The position numbers and the translations under genes are program-made. A model generated the notes under the pieces. The model ran no database searches. It was not told the DNA's origin and worked only from the letters and a program-made list of their open reading frames with translations. A DNA stretch of 64,000 nucleotides from Acinetobacter sp. ANC 7912 (GTDB lineage: Bacteria; Pseudomonadota; Gammaproteobacteria; Pseudomonadales; Moraxellaceae), in assembly GCF_039862785.1 (NCBI RefSeq), contig NZ_CP156795.1:1054001-1118000 (forward strand), given 5' to 3'. Positions 27,221 through 34,607 of this stretch are shown piece after piece. The number at the start of each line of letters is the position of its first letter. Position 1 is the first letter of the stretch.

Positions 27221-27634
27221 CTAATGCGGTGTTTGCTGTTGTTGGATATATTGTTTAATAATCCCAATGGGAGCACCTCCACACGATGCAGCGAAATAAC
27301 TAGGCGACCACAAAGCATTCCCCCATAATTTGTTTTTAATTTCAGGGTGTTTAGTTCTTAAAATACGACTAGATGCACCTTTTAGGCTGTTAACCAAGCT
27401 AGAAATAGCTACTTTTGGTGGATAGTTCACAAGTAAATGAACATGATCATGCTCACCATCAAATTCTACCAACTTAGCTTCAAAGTCTAAGCAAATGCGC
27501 TTGAATACTTCATTCATAGTTTCGAGCATAGCTTTGGTAAAAACATCTCTACGATATTTAGCCACAAAGACTAAATGAACGTGCATATTAAAAACACAGT
27601 GACGACCTGTTCTAATCTCTTGACTATTATCCAT
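27221..27634 (-). CDS. tnpA: IS200/IS605 TnpA, Y1 HUH transposase
   Basis: 137 residues from ATG 27634, chosen over 27664 because family members start near DNSQEIRTGRHCVFN. The HUH motif is HVH in GEHDHVHLLVNYPP. The catalytic Tyr is in GIIKQYIQQQ near the C-terminus. It cuts and joins single-stranded DNA at hairpin-marked ends. It is divergent from tnpB with 20 bp between the two starts. Confidence 0.92.
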   Translation of the reverse strand: MDNSQEIRTGRHCVFNMHVHLVFVAKYRRDVFTKAMLETMNEVFKRICLDFEAKLVEFDGEHDHVHLLVNYPPKVAISSLVNSLKGASSRILRTKHPEIKNKLWGNALWSPSYFAASCGGAPIGIIKQYIQQQQTPH

Positions 27635-27654
27635 AGACCAAATATATTTTAGTG

Positions 27655-28713
27655 ATGAAGACACTTAAATTACGTATAAAAGACAAACATTGCAAGGTGC
27701 TAGACCAATTGGCATCTGAAGTTAATTTTGTCTGGAACTATGTCAATGATTTGTGTTTTAAACACTTGCAAAGAAAACAACAATTCTTTTCAGCTTACGA
27801 TATTGCTAAATACACGAAAGGTACATCAAAAGAGTGCAATTTGCACAGCCAAACCATACAGGCAGTTGCGGAAGAATTAGTTACTCGAAGAAAGCAATTT
27901 AAAAAAGCCAAGCTAAAATGGCGTGTCAGTAACAAAAAAAATGCTAGACGTTCTCTCGGTTGGATTCCATTTAAAAAAGTGGCGGTGAAATATGCCGATG
28001 GGTATGTCCAATACGGCAAGCATCAATTCAAGCTATGGGACAGTTACGGACTAAGTAAATACAATGTTAAAACAGGCTCGTTTGTCGAGGATAGCCGAGG
28101 GCATTGGTATGTATGTCTTGTGGTTGATTCAATTAAAACAGAGAAAACCACCGCTAAAACCTCAATTGGCATTGATCTAGGACTCAAAGACCTTGCGACT
28201 TGCTCAGATGGTGTAAAGTTCAAAGCGCCTAAAATCTATCGTCAATATGAACAAAAACTTGGTATTGCTCAAAGAGCAAGAAATAAAAAACGTGTCAAAG
28301 CGATTCATGCCAAGATCAAAAATCTACGTCAAAATATGCTGCATCAATTCAGTCATAAACTGGTGAATGAACATGCAGCCATCTTCGTTGGTAATGTGAA
28401 TGCCAAAGCATTGGCACAGACAAAATTAGCTAAGTCTGTACTCGATGCAGGTTGGACGACCTTAAGAACCATGCTCAAGTATAAATGCGAGAACGCAGGG
28501 GTATGGTATGAAGAAGTCAATGAAGCCTATACCACCCAAACTTGCTCGTGCTGCGGCTCACGCTCCAGTAGTCTGAAAGGTAGAGCAGGACTTGGAATAA
28601 GAGAATGGCAGTGTGTGGAGTGCGGTACATTCCACGATAGAGATATAAACTCAGCACTGAATATTCTTGCGCTCGGACATGGGCGTCTCGCAGGAGGAAT
28701 CTCCGTCCTTTAG
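27655..28713 (+). CDS. tnpB: TnpB RNA-guided nuclease-like protein with unusual RuvC-II site
   Basis: 352 residues from ATG 27655. RuvC-I Asp is D174 in SIGIDLGLKDLAT. The zinc finger is C297-S-C-C ... C320-V-E-C323. RuvC-III Asp is D330 in HDRDINSALNIL. At the normal RuvC-II place the sequence is IFVGNVNAKAL (residues 243-252), with no Glu. Acidic residues are instead present at E286, E287 and E290 just before AYTTQTC. Surveys of TnpB have described lineages with a relocated catalytic Glu, and this fits that pattern. The stop codon lies inside the right-end hairpin. Confidence 0.88.
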   Translation: MKTLKLRIKDKHCKVLDQLASEVNFVWNYVNDLCFKHLQRKQQFFSAYDIAKYTKGTSKECNLHSQTIQAVAEELVTRRKQFKKAKLKWRVSNKKNARRSLGWIPFKKVAVKYADGYVQYGKHQFKLWDSYGLSKYNVKTGSFVEDSRGHWYVCLVVDSIKTEKTTAKTSIGIDLGLKDLATCSDGVKFKAPKIYRQYEQKLGIAQRARNKKRVKAIHAKIKNLRQNMLHQFSHKLVNEHAAIFVGNVNAKALAQTKLAKSVLDAGWTTLRTMLKYKCENAGVWYEEVNEAYTTQTCSCCGSRSSSLKGRAGLGIREWQCVECGTFHDRDINSALNILALGHGRLAGGISVL

Positions 28714-28750
28714 GTCGGAGAGGATGTCAAGTTTAATTCTAGATTCTTCA
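28600..28750 (+). ncRNA. Putative omega-RNA of the IS605 right end
   Basis: By analogy with other TnpB systems, the RNA scaffold should cover the 3' end of tnpB and the right-end hairpin to 28730, then about 16-20 nt of flanking DNA as guide (from 28731). The 5' limit given is arbitrary. The hairpin CTCCGTCC-TTTA-GGTCGGAG and the TCAA terminus support it. Confidence 0.45.
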
Positions 28751-28783
28751 TGAAAATCATAAAGAATAACAAGGGAAAAGAAT

Positions 28784-30037
28784 ATGAATAATATAGTGAA
28801 AAACGGTTTCAAAAAAACCTGTCTGGCAGTTGTTTGTTCGATGTCATTGTTGATGACAGCGTGTAATGACGATGATGATGACCGCCGTATTCCCGTCACT
28901 CCTGATGAAAGGATTTTCTTAAGTCAACAGCCTTATACTGCTGATACATTTGCTGAAGCATCGAATATTCAGGTCATGCGCTATAACATGCCAAATGTGC
29001 GCGGTGACTTAGCCGAAGCAACTGCTATGGTACTTTATCCGAATACTCCACGACCTCGTGATGGCTGGCGTGTTGTGGTTTGGGAGCATGGAACGGTAGG
29101 AAGTGGTGATTCATGTGCGCCAAGTCGTAATTTGCTTAATACAAACTTTAAAACCTTGGCAAGCAGTCTTCTTGCACAAGGATATGTCATCGTCGCCCCG
29201 GATTATGAAGGATTAGGTACTCGGGGAATCCATCCTTATTTACATTTGAATAGCGCCGCCCAATCAGCAATTTATGCGGTAAGAGCCTTTAAACAGCAAC
29301 AAGGTAATAATTTTAATGGAGCATGGGTATCGGTGGAGCAATCGCAAGGAGGACATGCTTCACTTGCTACAGCTCAAGTCGCTGATAATGATCCAAATTA
29401 CAAGGCAGCGGTTGCAGCTGCACCTGCCTCAAGCTTAGGTGTAATTATTAGTCAGGTAGCACCACAAGCTTTAAAAGACTTGGTCGATGCTGGGCAGGTT
29501 GAAACGGCAAAAGCTGTCTATGCTGAATTGCTTGCGTATGCGGCTTATGTAGCTGTAGGCATCAAAGCTTATGAGCCAGATTTTAATTATCGAAATATTT
29601 TTTCTGAACGAGCTGGAGTTGTGGCTGAAAAGGCCGAAGGGAGCACTGGCGAAAATGGACTTTGTTTAAGTCCTTTAATTGGTGCTTATATAGAGGACAT
29701 TAATTTATATCTAAATGAAAATGAGGATAGGACTGTTCTGGATTATCCAGGTTTGGTAAATGATTTTCAGAATAATCCGTCAGTGGCAAAATTCCTAACA
29801 GAAAATCAACCTGGAACAGAAAAAATTAATGTGCCTGTGATGATTATTCAAGGAACAGCAGATATGGCAGTACCATATCCAATCACTGAGGCGTTACAGC
29901 AAAACTTAGCTGATCTGGGTACATCCGTAACTTTTGTTCCTGTTGAAAATGCATCGCATACGCAAGCGATTGTTCAAAGTAATACTCAATTGGTTGATTT
30001 TATTCGTGAACATATGCCAGCAAATACACCACGATAA
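28784..30037 (+). CDS. Secretory-lipase-type alpha/beta hydrolase lipoprotein
   Basis: 417 residues. A lipoprotein signal peptide with lipobox LLMTAC puts Cys27 at the N-terminus, followed by a run of Asp (NDDDDDRR). The alpha/beta hydrolase fold has a nucleophile elbow EQSQGGHASL with Ser187, where the usual first Gly is Gln. The acid is probably D360 (IQGTADMAVP) and the base H392 (ENASHTQA). It resembles the LIP secretory lipase family, acting on esters or lipids outside the cytoplasm. The IS605 element ends 54 bp upstream. Confidence 0.8.
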   Translation: MNNIVKNGFKKTCLAVVCSMSLLMTACNDDDDDRRIPVTPDERIFLSQQPYTADTFAEASNIQVMRYNMPNVRGDLAEATAMVLYPNTPRPRDGWRVVVWEHGTVGSGDSCAPSRNLLNTNFKTLASSLLAQGYVIVAPDYEGLGTRGIHPYLHLNSAAQSAIYAVRAFKQQQGNNFNGAWVSVEQSQGGHASLATAQVADNDPNYKAAVAAAPASSLGVIISQVAPQALKDLVDAGQVETAKAVYAELLAYAAYVAVGIKAYEPDFNYRNIFSERAGVVAEKAEGSTGENGLCLSPLIGAYIEDINLYLNENEDRTVLDYPGLVNDFQNNPSVAKFLTENQPGTEKINVPVMIIQGTADMAVPYPITEALQQNLADLGTSVTFVPVENASHTQAIVQSNTQLVDFIREHMPANTPR

Positions 30038-30041
30038 ATGT

Positions 30042-30064
30042 AAAGGAGCTTCGGCTCCTTTTTG
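30042..30064 (+). terminator. Terminator of the lipase-like gene
   Basis: AAAGGAGC / GCTCCTTT stem with TTCG loop and T tract. Confidence 0.85.
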
Positions 30065-30134
30065 ATTGCGTTTAATTCTAGCCTTGAGCTTGCTATAGTG
30101 TGGTGCAATGAAAAGTAATGAATATAGGTTTGTT

Positions 30135-30392
30135 ATGTCTCAGCAGCCACAGCCGCGTAGTATTAAAAAGCTGGTGATCTTTGGTACGCTTGCGTTATGT
30201 ATTCCCATTTTCCTGGTCAGTATGGCTTTCTTAGCCATCAATAGTGATGCAAAAAACCAGGAAAAATATAAGCAGCAACAGGCAGAAATGATTGCCCGTA
30301 TCAAAGCGCGTGAAGCTGCGGAAAAACAGGCTGCGGAACAGCAGGCACAAGCCGAAGGGCAGGTAACATCGGAAGCTAAGCCTGATCAATAA
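30135..30392 (+). CDS. Small single-pass membrane protein, hypothetical
   Basis: 85 residues from ATG 30135 (MSQQPQPRSIKK); the frame is open from 30108 but the later Met is a more natural start. One transmembrane helix (about residues 12-34) is followed by a Lys/Glu/Gln/Ala-rich region (about 40-75) that looks like a coiled coil. No family recognised. Confidence 0.6.
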   Translation: MSQQPQPRSIKKLVIFGTLALCIPIFLVSMAFLAINSDAKNQEKYKQQQAEMIARIKAREAAEKQAAEQQAQAEGQVTSEAKPDQ

Positions 30393-30402
30393 TTTTTTGA
30401 AT

Positions 30403-30846
30403 CTATCTTAAATCTCGCTGTAGTTGTCTGATACTCGGAATCTCGGTGTATCGGACAACGGTATAGCCTGCAGCGATCAGCATCGCATCACGTTCCGCAT
30501 CTTCTTTTTCTTTGCCAATATGACTTGGGTCGTCTAGCTCGATAATTGCCACCACATTATAGTCCCGATCCATCACCACAAAGTCCGTGACCTTGCGGTT
30601 GAACTTGCTGCGCATTTTTATATTGTCATGCGTGATTAGCGCGCTAAAAGCCACTTGCACCAAGATATGATGATGTGGAAAGGCATCTTTTAGACGAGTG
30701 AACATCTTGCTTTCAAACGGTGTAATGACACGTTTGGGATAAAATTTTTGTCGACGGGCGAAGAGTTGTGGGAAGAGCAGGCAAATCAAGGCAAACGTTG
30801 CCAGGCAGCCAATCACAAAGAAAATAATCTGACTCAAATGGAACAC
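30403..30846 (-). CDS. DUF2726 domain protein with membrane anchor
   Basis: The frame is open up to 30918, inside tRNA-Asn, so the start must be further in. GTG at 30846 (VFHLSQIIFFVIG) is a candidate, giving 147 residues, but no good ribosome-binding site is visible. One N-terminal transmembrane helix is followed by a DUF2726 domain, a restriction-endonuclease-like fold (RKVTDFVVMDRDYNVVAIIE, with Asp and Glu-x-Asp as in PD-(D/E)xK enzymes). Substrate is unknown. Confidence 0.65.
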   Translation of the reverse strand: MFHLSQIIFFVIGCLATFALICLLFPQLFARRQKFYPKRVITPFESKMFTRLKDAFPHHHILVQVAFSALITHDNIKMRSKFNRKVTDFVVMDRDYNVVAIIELDDPSHIGKEKEDAERDAMLIAAGYTVVRYTEIPSIRQLQRDLR

Positions 30847-30864
30847 GACAGAAGAAATAGCAAA

Positions 30865-30897
30865 TAAAAAAACCCACTTCGCAATGAGTGGGCTTTT
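30865..30897 (-). terminator. Terminator of tRNA-Asn pair 1
   Basis: On the minus strand CCCACT / AGTGGG with a short loop is followed by a long T run. A near copy follows pair 2 (31294-31328). Confidence 0.7.
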
Positions 30898-30906
30898 TAG
30901 GAATCT

Positions 30907-30982
30907 TGGCTCTCCCACCTGGGCTCGAACCAGGGACCTGCGGATTAACAGTCCGTCGCTCTACCGACTGAGCTATGGGAGA
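30907..30982 (-). tRNA. tRNA-Asn(GTT), pair 1, second gene
   Basis: 76 nt with encoded CCA. Acceptor TCTCCCA / TGGGAGA, anticodon GTT in GACTGTTAATC, T arm GGTTCGAGCCC. Confidence 0.95.
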
Positions 30983-30987
30983 ATAGA

Positions 30988-31063
30988 TGGCTCTCCAACC
31001 TGGGCTCGAACCAGGGACCTGCGGATTAACAGTCCGTCGCTCTACCGACTGAGCTATTGGAGA
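30988..31063 (-). tRNA. tRNA-Asn(GTT), pair 1, first gene
   Basis: 76 nt, same body. The acceptor arm differs by a compensated change (TCTCCAA / TTGGAGA). It is 5 bp from the next copy and co-transcribed from the promoter at 31075-31102. Confidence 0.95.
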
Positions 31064-31074
31064 ATCTGAAAGCG

Positions 31075-31102
31075 ATTATAGAGAGATTTTGAAAGGGGTC
31101 AA
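31075..31102 (-). promoter_or_regulatory. Sigma70 promoter of tRNA-Asn pair 1
   Basis: On the minus strand TTGACC, 16-bp spacer, TATAAT, ending 12 bp before the first tRNA. Near-consensus, as expected for a strong tRNA promoter. Confidence 0.8.
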
Positions 31103-31293
31103 GGAACTTTTGTGAAAAAAGCGATAATTCTGGTTTGAATGTTTTAAAAATAATCTAAAGACAAGTTAGCTTAGTTATCTGGTTTTAATTTGTTTGAATT
31201 TAAAGCTTTTTTTGTAGAAGTAGAATTACGAGTAGGAGGGCTAAAGCATTCAGCATATCTCCTAAAAATATTCGGACAAAAAAATGACACCGA

Positions 31294-31328
31294 TAAAAAA
31301 AGCCCACTTCATCATGAGTGGGCTTTTT
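31294..31328 (-). terminator. Terminator of tRNA-Asn pair 2
   Basis: AGCCCACT / AGTGGGCT stem, followed on the minus strand by a seven-T run. Its sequence and the next 8 bp are shared with the pair 1 terminator. Confidence 0.75.
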
Positions 31329-31336
31329 AGGAATCT

Positions 31337-31412
31337 TGGCTCTCCCACCTGGGCTCGAACCAGGGACCTGCGGATTAACAGTCCGTCGCTCTACCGACTG
31401 AGCTATGGGAGA
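31337..31412 (-). tRNA. tRNA-Asn(GTT), pair 2, second gene
   Basis: Matches the 30907-30982 gene in sequence, including the acceptor-arm variant. Confidence 0.95.
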
Positions 31413-31416
31413 AAAG

Positions 31417-31492
31417 TGGCTCTCCAACCTGGGCTCGAACCAGGGACCTGCGGATTAACAGTCCGTCGCTCTACCGACTGAGCTATTGGAGA
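31417..31492 (-). tRNA. tRNA-Asn(GTT), pair 2, first gene
   Basis: Matches the 30988-31063 gene. The spacing to its partner is 4 bp instead of 5. Confidence 0.95.
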
Positions 31493-31503
31493 ATCTGATG
31501 CGC

Positions 31504-31532
31504 ATTTTAGGGAGGAAAGTGCAGGTCGTCAA
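31504..31532 (-). promoter_or_regulatory. Sigma70 promoter of tRNA-Asn pair 2
   Basis: On the minus strand TTGACG, 17-bp spacer, TAAAAT, then a GC-containing discriminator before the tRNA. It differs from the pair 1 promoter, so the duplication did not include it or it has diverged. Confidence 0.75.
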
Positions 31533-31593
31533 CCAATTAATTGAAAGAAATGAAACGTTTGCTTTATAAATATGCGTTTATGTGCTCAAAATA

Positions 31594-31622
31594 AAAAAAT
31601 CACCCATAAAGGGTGATTTTTT
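31594..31622 (-). terminator. Terminator of sodB
   Basis: AAAAAATCACCC / GGGTGATTTTTT, a 12-bp perfect stem with a 5-nt loop. Confidence 0.85.
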
Positions 31623-31640
31623 AGGCTTAGAAATAAGAAA

Positions 31641-32267
31641 TTATTTCTCAACACCAGCAGGTTGACCTGCATATTTAGCGTTAGCGTAGTCCCAGTTCAC
31701 CAGGCTTTCAAGGAAAGTAGAGATATATTTAGGACGAGCGTTACGGTAGTCGATGTAGTAAGCGTGTTCCCAAACGTCGATAGTCAGGACAGCAATTTTA
31801 CCGTGAGCCATTGGAGTATCAGCATTAGAAGTTTTCAGAATAGAAAGGTTACCGTTTACTTCGTCAGCAACTAACCAAGCCCAACCTGAACCGAATTGAG
31901 TAGCAGCAGCGTTAGCAAATTCTTCAGCGAATTTTTCGTAAGAACCGAAAGCTTCGTCAATTTTTGCAGCCAAAGCGCCAGTTGCTTTACCGCCACCGTT
32001 TTTAGTTAAGCAGTTCCAGTAGAAAGTGTGGTTCCATACTTGAGCGGCGTTGTTGAATACACCTGCTTTAGAAGCATCGCCAGCAGTTGCTTTGATGATT
32101 TCTTCCAGAGTTTTGCCTTCAAGCTCAGTACCAGCGATCAGGTTGTTCAGGTTAACCACGTAAGTGTTGTGGTGTTTGTCGTGGTGGTATTCTAAAGTTT
32201 CTTTGCTGATGTGTGGAGCAAGAGCGTCGTAGTCGTATGGTAATGGTGGTAAAGTAATGGTTGTCAT
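31641..32267 (-). CDS. sodB: Iron superoxide dismutase
   Basis: 208 residues from ATG 32267 ([20 protein letters not shown]), supported by AAGGA 9 nt upstream; an earlier in-frame start at 32303 is not needed. Metal ligands are visible as the His in [12 protein letters not shown], the His in VWNHTFYW, and Asp and His in [10 protein letters not shown]. It removes cytoplasmic superoxide. The pattern [14 protein letters not shown] near the C-terminal half is of the Fe type, although Fe and Mn cannot be separated with certainty. Confidence 0.95.
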   Translation of the reverse strand: MTTITLPPLPYDYDALAPHISKETLEYHHDKHHNTYVVNLNNLIAGTELEGKTLEEIIKATAGDASKAGVFNNAAQVWNHTFYWNCLTKNGGGKATGALAAKIDEAFGSYEKFAEEFANAAATQFGSGWAWLVADEVNGNLSILKTSNADTPMAHGKIAVLTIDVWEHAYYIDYRNARPKYISTFLESLVNWDYANAKYAGQPAGVEK

Positions 32268-32421
32268 GTTTTCAATTCCTTGCATTTTGCTGGGTTTTGA
32301 CAATAAGTGGCCTTATTGTAATAGAAAAACAGGCAGAAATGCGCATTACAGATAAATAAGAATACAGAATAAAGCCTGAATTTATACGTATAAAGCCGCT
32401 GTCAAATACCGTCTGGTGAAA

Positions 32422-33180
32422 TTAAATCGGATTGTTTAATTCGAAGTAACTATACTCAATATTAAACTGCTGTGAAATAGCTTTTGTTAGGCGTTGAACA
32501 CCATATTTTTCAGTGGCATGATGACCGCAGGCGAAATAATGTACATTTAGTTCTTGTGCTTCATAGAAAGTGCGTTCTGAAACTTCGCCGGAAATATAGG
32601 CGTCGCAGTTTTGTGCTGCAGCTTTATGAATAAAATCCTGTGCGCCACCGGTACAGAAGCCGACTTTTTGAATTTCTGTCTTGTCTGCTGGTAAATGAAT
32701 GGCATCATAGTCCAAGCGTTCTGAGACATAGGCTTTAAAGGCTTCTGGACTCATCGGTTGTTTTAAATAACCGATATTCCCAATTGGGCGGCGTTCATTC
32801 GGGTCAAGCGGTTCAAGATGTTCCAGTTCCAGCAGGTCGGCAATGGCTGCATTATTACCAAATGTAGGGTGACTATCTAAAGGTAAGTGATAGCCCACCA
32901 GAGAAATATCATTTTTAATTAAGGTCTTAATGCGTTGGCCGCGCATGCCGGTAATCGGATACGGTTCACCTTTCCAGAAATAGCCATGATGTACCAGTAA
33001 CAGGTCAGCACCTTGGTCAATCGCTGCTTCAATTGCGCCTTGTGAAGCGGTCACGGCACAGAGGATTTTATTGACCTCAGCTTTGCCTTCGATTTGCAAA
33101 CCATTCGGGGCATAGTCCTTAAATTCAGCAGCAGCTAAAGTCTGGTCACACCACTGAATAATATCCTGTAATTTCGCCAT
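32422..33180 (-). CDS. Nif3-like dinuclear metal-centre protein (YbgI family)
   Basis: 252 residues, the usual short form without the middle insertion. Metal-binding residues are clustered in LLLVHHGYFWKGE, GYHLPLDSHPTFGNN and near the C-terminus in FACGHHATEKYG. Family members form toroidal hexamers with two metals per subunit; some have GTP cyclohydrolase-like activity, but the role in this organism is unknown. It is divergent from the DegS-like gene. Confidence 0.9.
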   Translation of the reverse strand: MAKLQDIIQWCDQTLAAAEFKDYAPNGLQIEGKAEVNKILCAVTASQGAIEAAIDQGADLLLVHHGYFWKGEPYPITGMRGQRIKTLIKNDISLVGYHLPLDSHPTFGNNAAIADLLELEHLEPLDPNERRPIGNIGYLKQPMSPEAFKAYVSERLDYDAIHLPADKTEIQKVGFCTGGAQDFIHKAAAQNCDAYISGEVSERTFYEAQELNVHYFACGHHATEKYGVQRLTKAISQQFNIEYSYFELNNPI

Positions 33181-33349
33181 AAATTTCTCGCTAAACCTTT
33201 AAATTGCACCCATCAAAACATATTTTGAATTGTAACTAAAGCAGCACAAATCTCTTTTGCATTTTTTATGTTTAGTTTTGTGTTTAGTTTTACAATAGGT
33301 CACAAATTACTTTGTCATCAACGAATTAAAAAATTTAGAGGATAATAAC

Positions 33350-34531
33350 GTGCGTCGGACCTTTACATGGTTACCTTGGGTGTTGTTGATCCTAGTGATC
33401 ATCATTTTTCTTGGGTGGCATCAATATCAGAAGCCCAAGGCACCTGTCGCACCAGATGGTGTGAAGATGCCTGCGGAGAAAGTCGAGCCTTTACTGGAAA
33501 CGGCACGTACGGGTGGGGTGAGCTCCTATAGTAATGCGGTTAAAGTGGCTGCACCAGCCGTTGTGAATATCTTCACTACCCAGAAAGTGAAGAAACAGGA
33601 CAATCCTTTATTGAATGATCCGGTGTTCCGTGAGTTTTTTGGGGATCAGCTTCCAGAGCAGTTCTCGCAAGGGCCGAATGAAAACAGTCTGGGTTCTGGG
33701 GTGATTGTACGTGCGGATGGTTACATCCTGACCAATAACCACGTGATTGCACGTGCTGATCAGATCATTGTGGCCTTGAATGATGGTCGTCGTGCTGAAG
33801 CCAAAGTGATTGGTACTGATCCGGATACGGATCTGGCCGTGATCAAGATTGAACTTGATAAACTGCCGGTCTTGCCATTTAAACTGAGTGGTAATGAGGT
33901 CGGAGATGTGGTGCTGGCAATTGGTAACCCGTTTGGTGTTGGCCAAACCGTGACTCAAGGGATTATCTCAGCCACAGGTCGTTCTGATCTGGGGATTAAT
34001 ACCTATGAAGACTTTATTCAGACCGATGCAGCGATTAACCCGGGTAACTCAGGTGGTGCGCTGATTGATGTGGCGGGTAACTTGATTGGGGTGAATACCG
34101 CGATCTTCTCGCAATCTGGTGGTTCACTGGGGATTGGCTTTGCAATTCCAGCAAAAATCTGTCAGCAAGTGATGAATGCAATCCTGAAAGACGGTCGTGT
34201 AGTGCGTGGCTGGCTCGGTATCAGTTTGATGCCGTCACAGCGCAATGAACTATCGCAGGCGGTTGAGCAGGGTGTGGTCGTTGCAGATGTATTGGCAAAT
34301 GGTCCTTCAGCCAAAGCCGGTCTAAAACGTGGTGACCGCATTATCAAGGTGGATAAAGAAGTGATTACGACCGCTTCCCACTTGATCAACTATGTGGCAT
34401 TACAAGCTCCAGGTAGCAAAATCATCATTGAAGTGGAGCGTGATGGCAAGAAACTGGATCTGGAAGTAACTGTTGGTGAACGTCAAGCCCAGCAAAATGC
34501 GTCTTCGCAATATATTCCATTGCCACGCTAA
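33350..34531 (+). CDS. Trypsin-like periplasmic protease, DegS/AlgW type
   Basis: 393 residues, starting at GTG 33350 after a GAGGAT ribosome-binding site. An N-terminal transmembrane anchor (about 8-22) faces a periplasmic trypsin domain with H131 (NNHV), D161 (DTDLAV) and S234 (GNSGGAL). One PDZ domain follows (about 280-375). One PDZ plus a membrane anchor is the DegS/AlgW layout, which senses misfolded outer-membrane proteins and starts the sigmaE response by cleaving the anti-sigma factor. No rseA-like gene is near, so this role is inferred. Confidence 0.85.
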   Translation: MRRTFTWLPWVLLILVIIIFLGWHQYQKPKAPVAPDGVKMPAEKVEPLLETARTGGVSSYSNAVKVAAPAVVNIFTTQKVKKQDNPLLNDPVFREFFGDQLPEQFSQGPNENSLGSGVIVRADGYILTNNHVIARADQIIVALNDGRRAEAKVIGTDPDTDLAVIKIELDKLPVLPFKLSGNEVGDVVLAIGNPFGVGQTVTQGIISATGRSDLGINTYEDFIQTDAAINPGNSGGALIDVAGNLIGVNTAIFSQSGGSLGIGFAIPAKICQQVMNAILKDGRVVRGWLGISLMPSQRNELSQAVEQGVVVADVLANGPSAKAGLKRGDRIIKVDKEVITTASHLINYVALQAPGSKIIIEVERDGKKLDLEVTVGERQAQQNASSQYIPLPR

Positions 34532-34557
34532 TCACTAAATCTAGTTTTTTAAAAATC

Positions 34558-34569
34558 CCTCTTCGGAGG
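34558..34569. repeat. Target duplication CCTCTTCGGAGG, left copy
   Basis: A 12-bp palindromic duplication of the degS-like terminator core. The right copy is at 35962-35973. Each copy keeps a hairpin with a poly-A or poly-T flank on its outer side (34551-34555 and 35975-35981). Confidence 0.9.
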
Positions 34570-34570
34570 T

Positions 34571-34607
34571 AATGCCAGTCAGTTAAGAGATTGACTGGCA
34601 TTTTTTT
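34571..34607 (+). terminator. Inward-facing terminator at the left end of copy A
   Basis: The terminal repeat itself forms half of an 11-bp stem (AATGCCAGTCA / TGACTGGCATT), followed by a seven-T run within the element. It would stop transcription arriving from the degS-like gene. The same structure is at 39268-39304 in copy B. Confidence 0.8.

Larger units (their letters stand above)
24376..28730. mobile_element. IS200/IS605-family element, split by a tandem IS4-family pair
   Basis: Outer limits are inferred. The left end lies just after TTTAT at 24371-24375. The right end is after TCAA at 28727-28730, the same right-end tetranucleotide as in IS608. Divergent tnpA and tnpB lie at 27221-28713. 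The left-end hairpin CCTCGCCC-TTCA-GGGCGGGG is now in two pieces (24392-24406 and 27156-27170), with 2.75 kb of IS4-family DNA in its loop. The right-end hairpin is CTCCGTCC-TTTA-GGTCGGAG (28701-28720). The split left end probably prevents excision by TnpA. Confidence 0.78.

Noticed and set aside
27655..28713. A Cas12-type CRISPR effector
   Set aside because: Its size, the partner tnpA and the right-end hairpin identify a transposon TnpB. No repeat-spacer array was seen anywhere in the window.
30847..30918. Start of the DUF2726 gene at 30918
   Set aside because: It lies inside tRNA-Asn and its terminator, so those codons are not expected to be translated.
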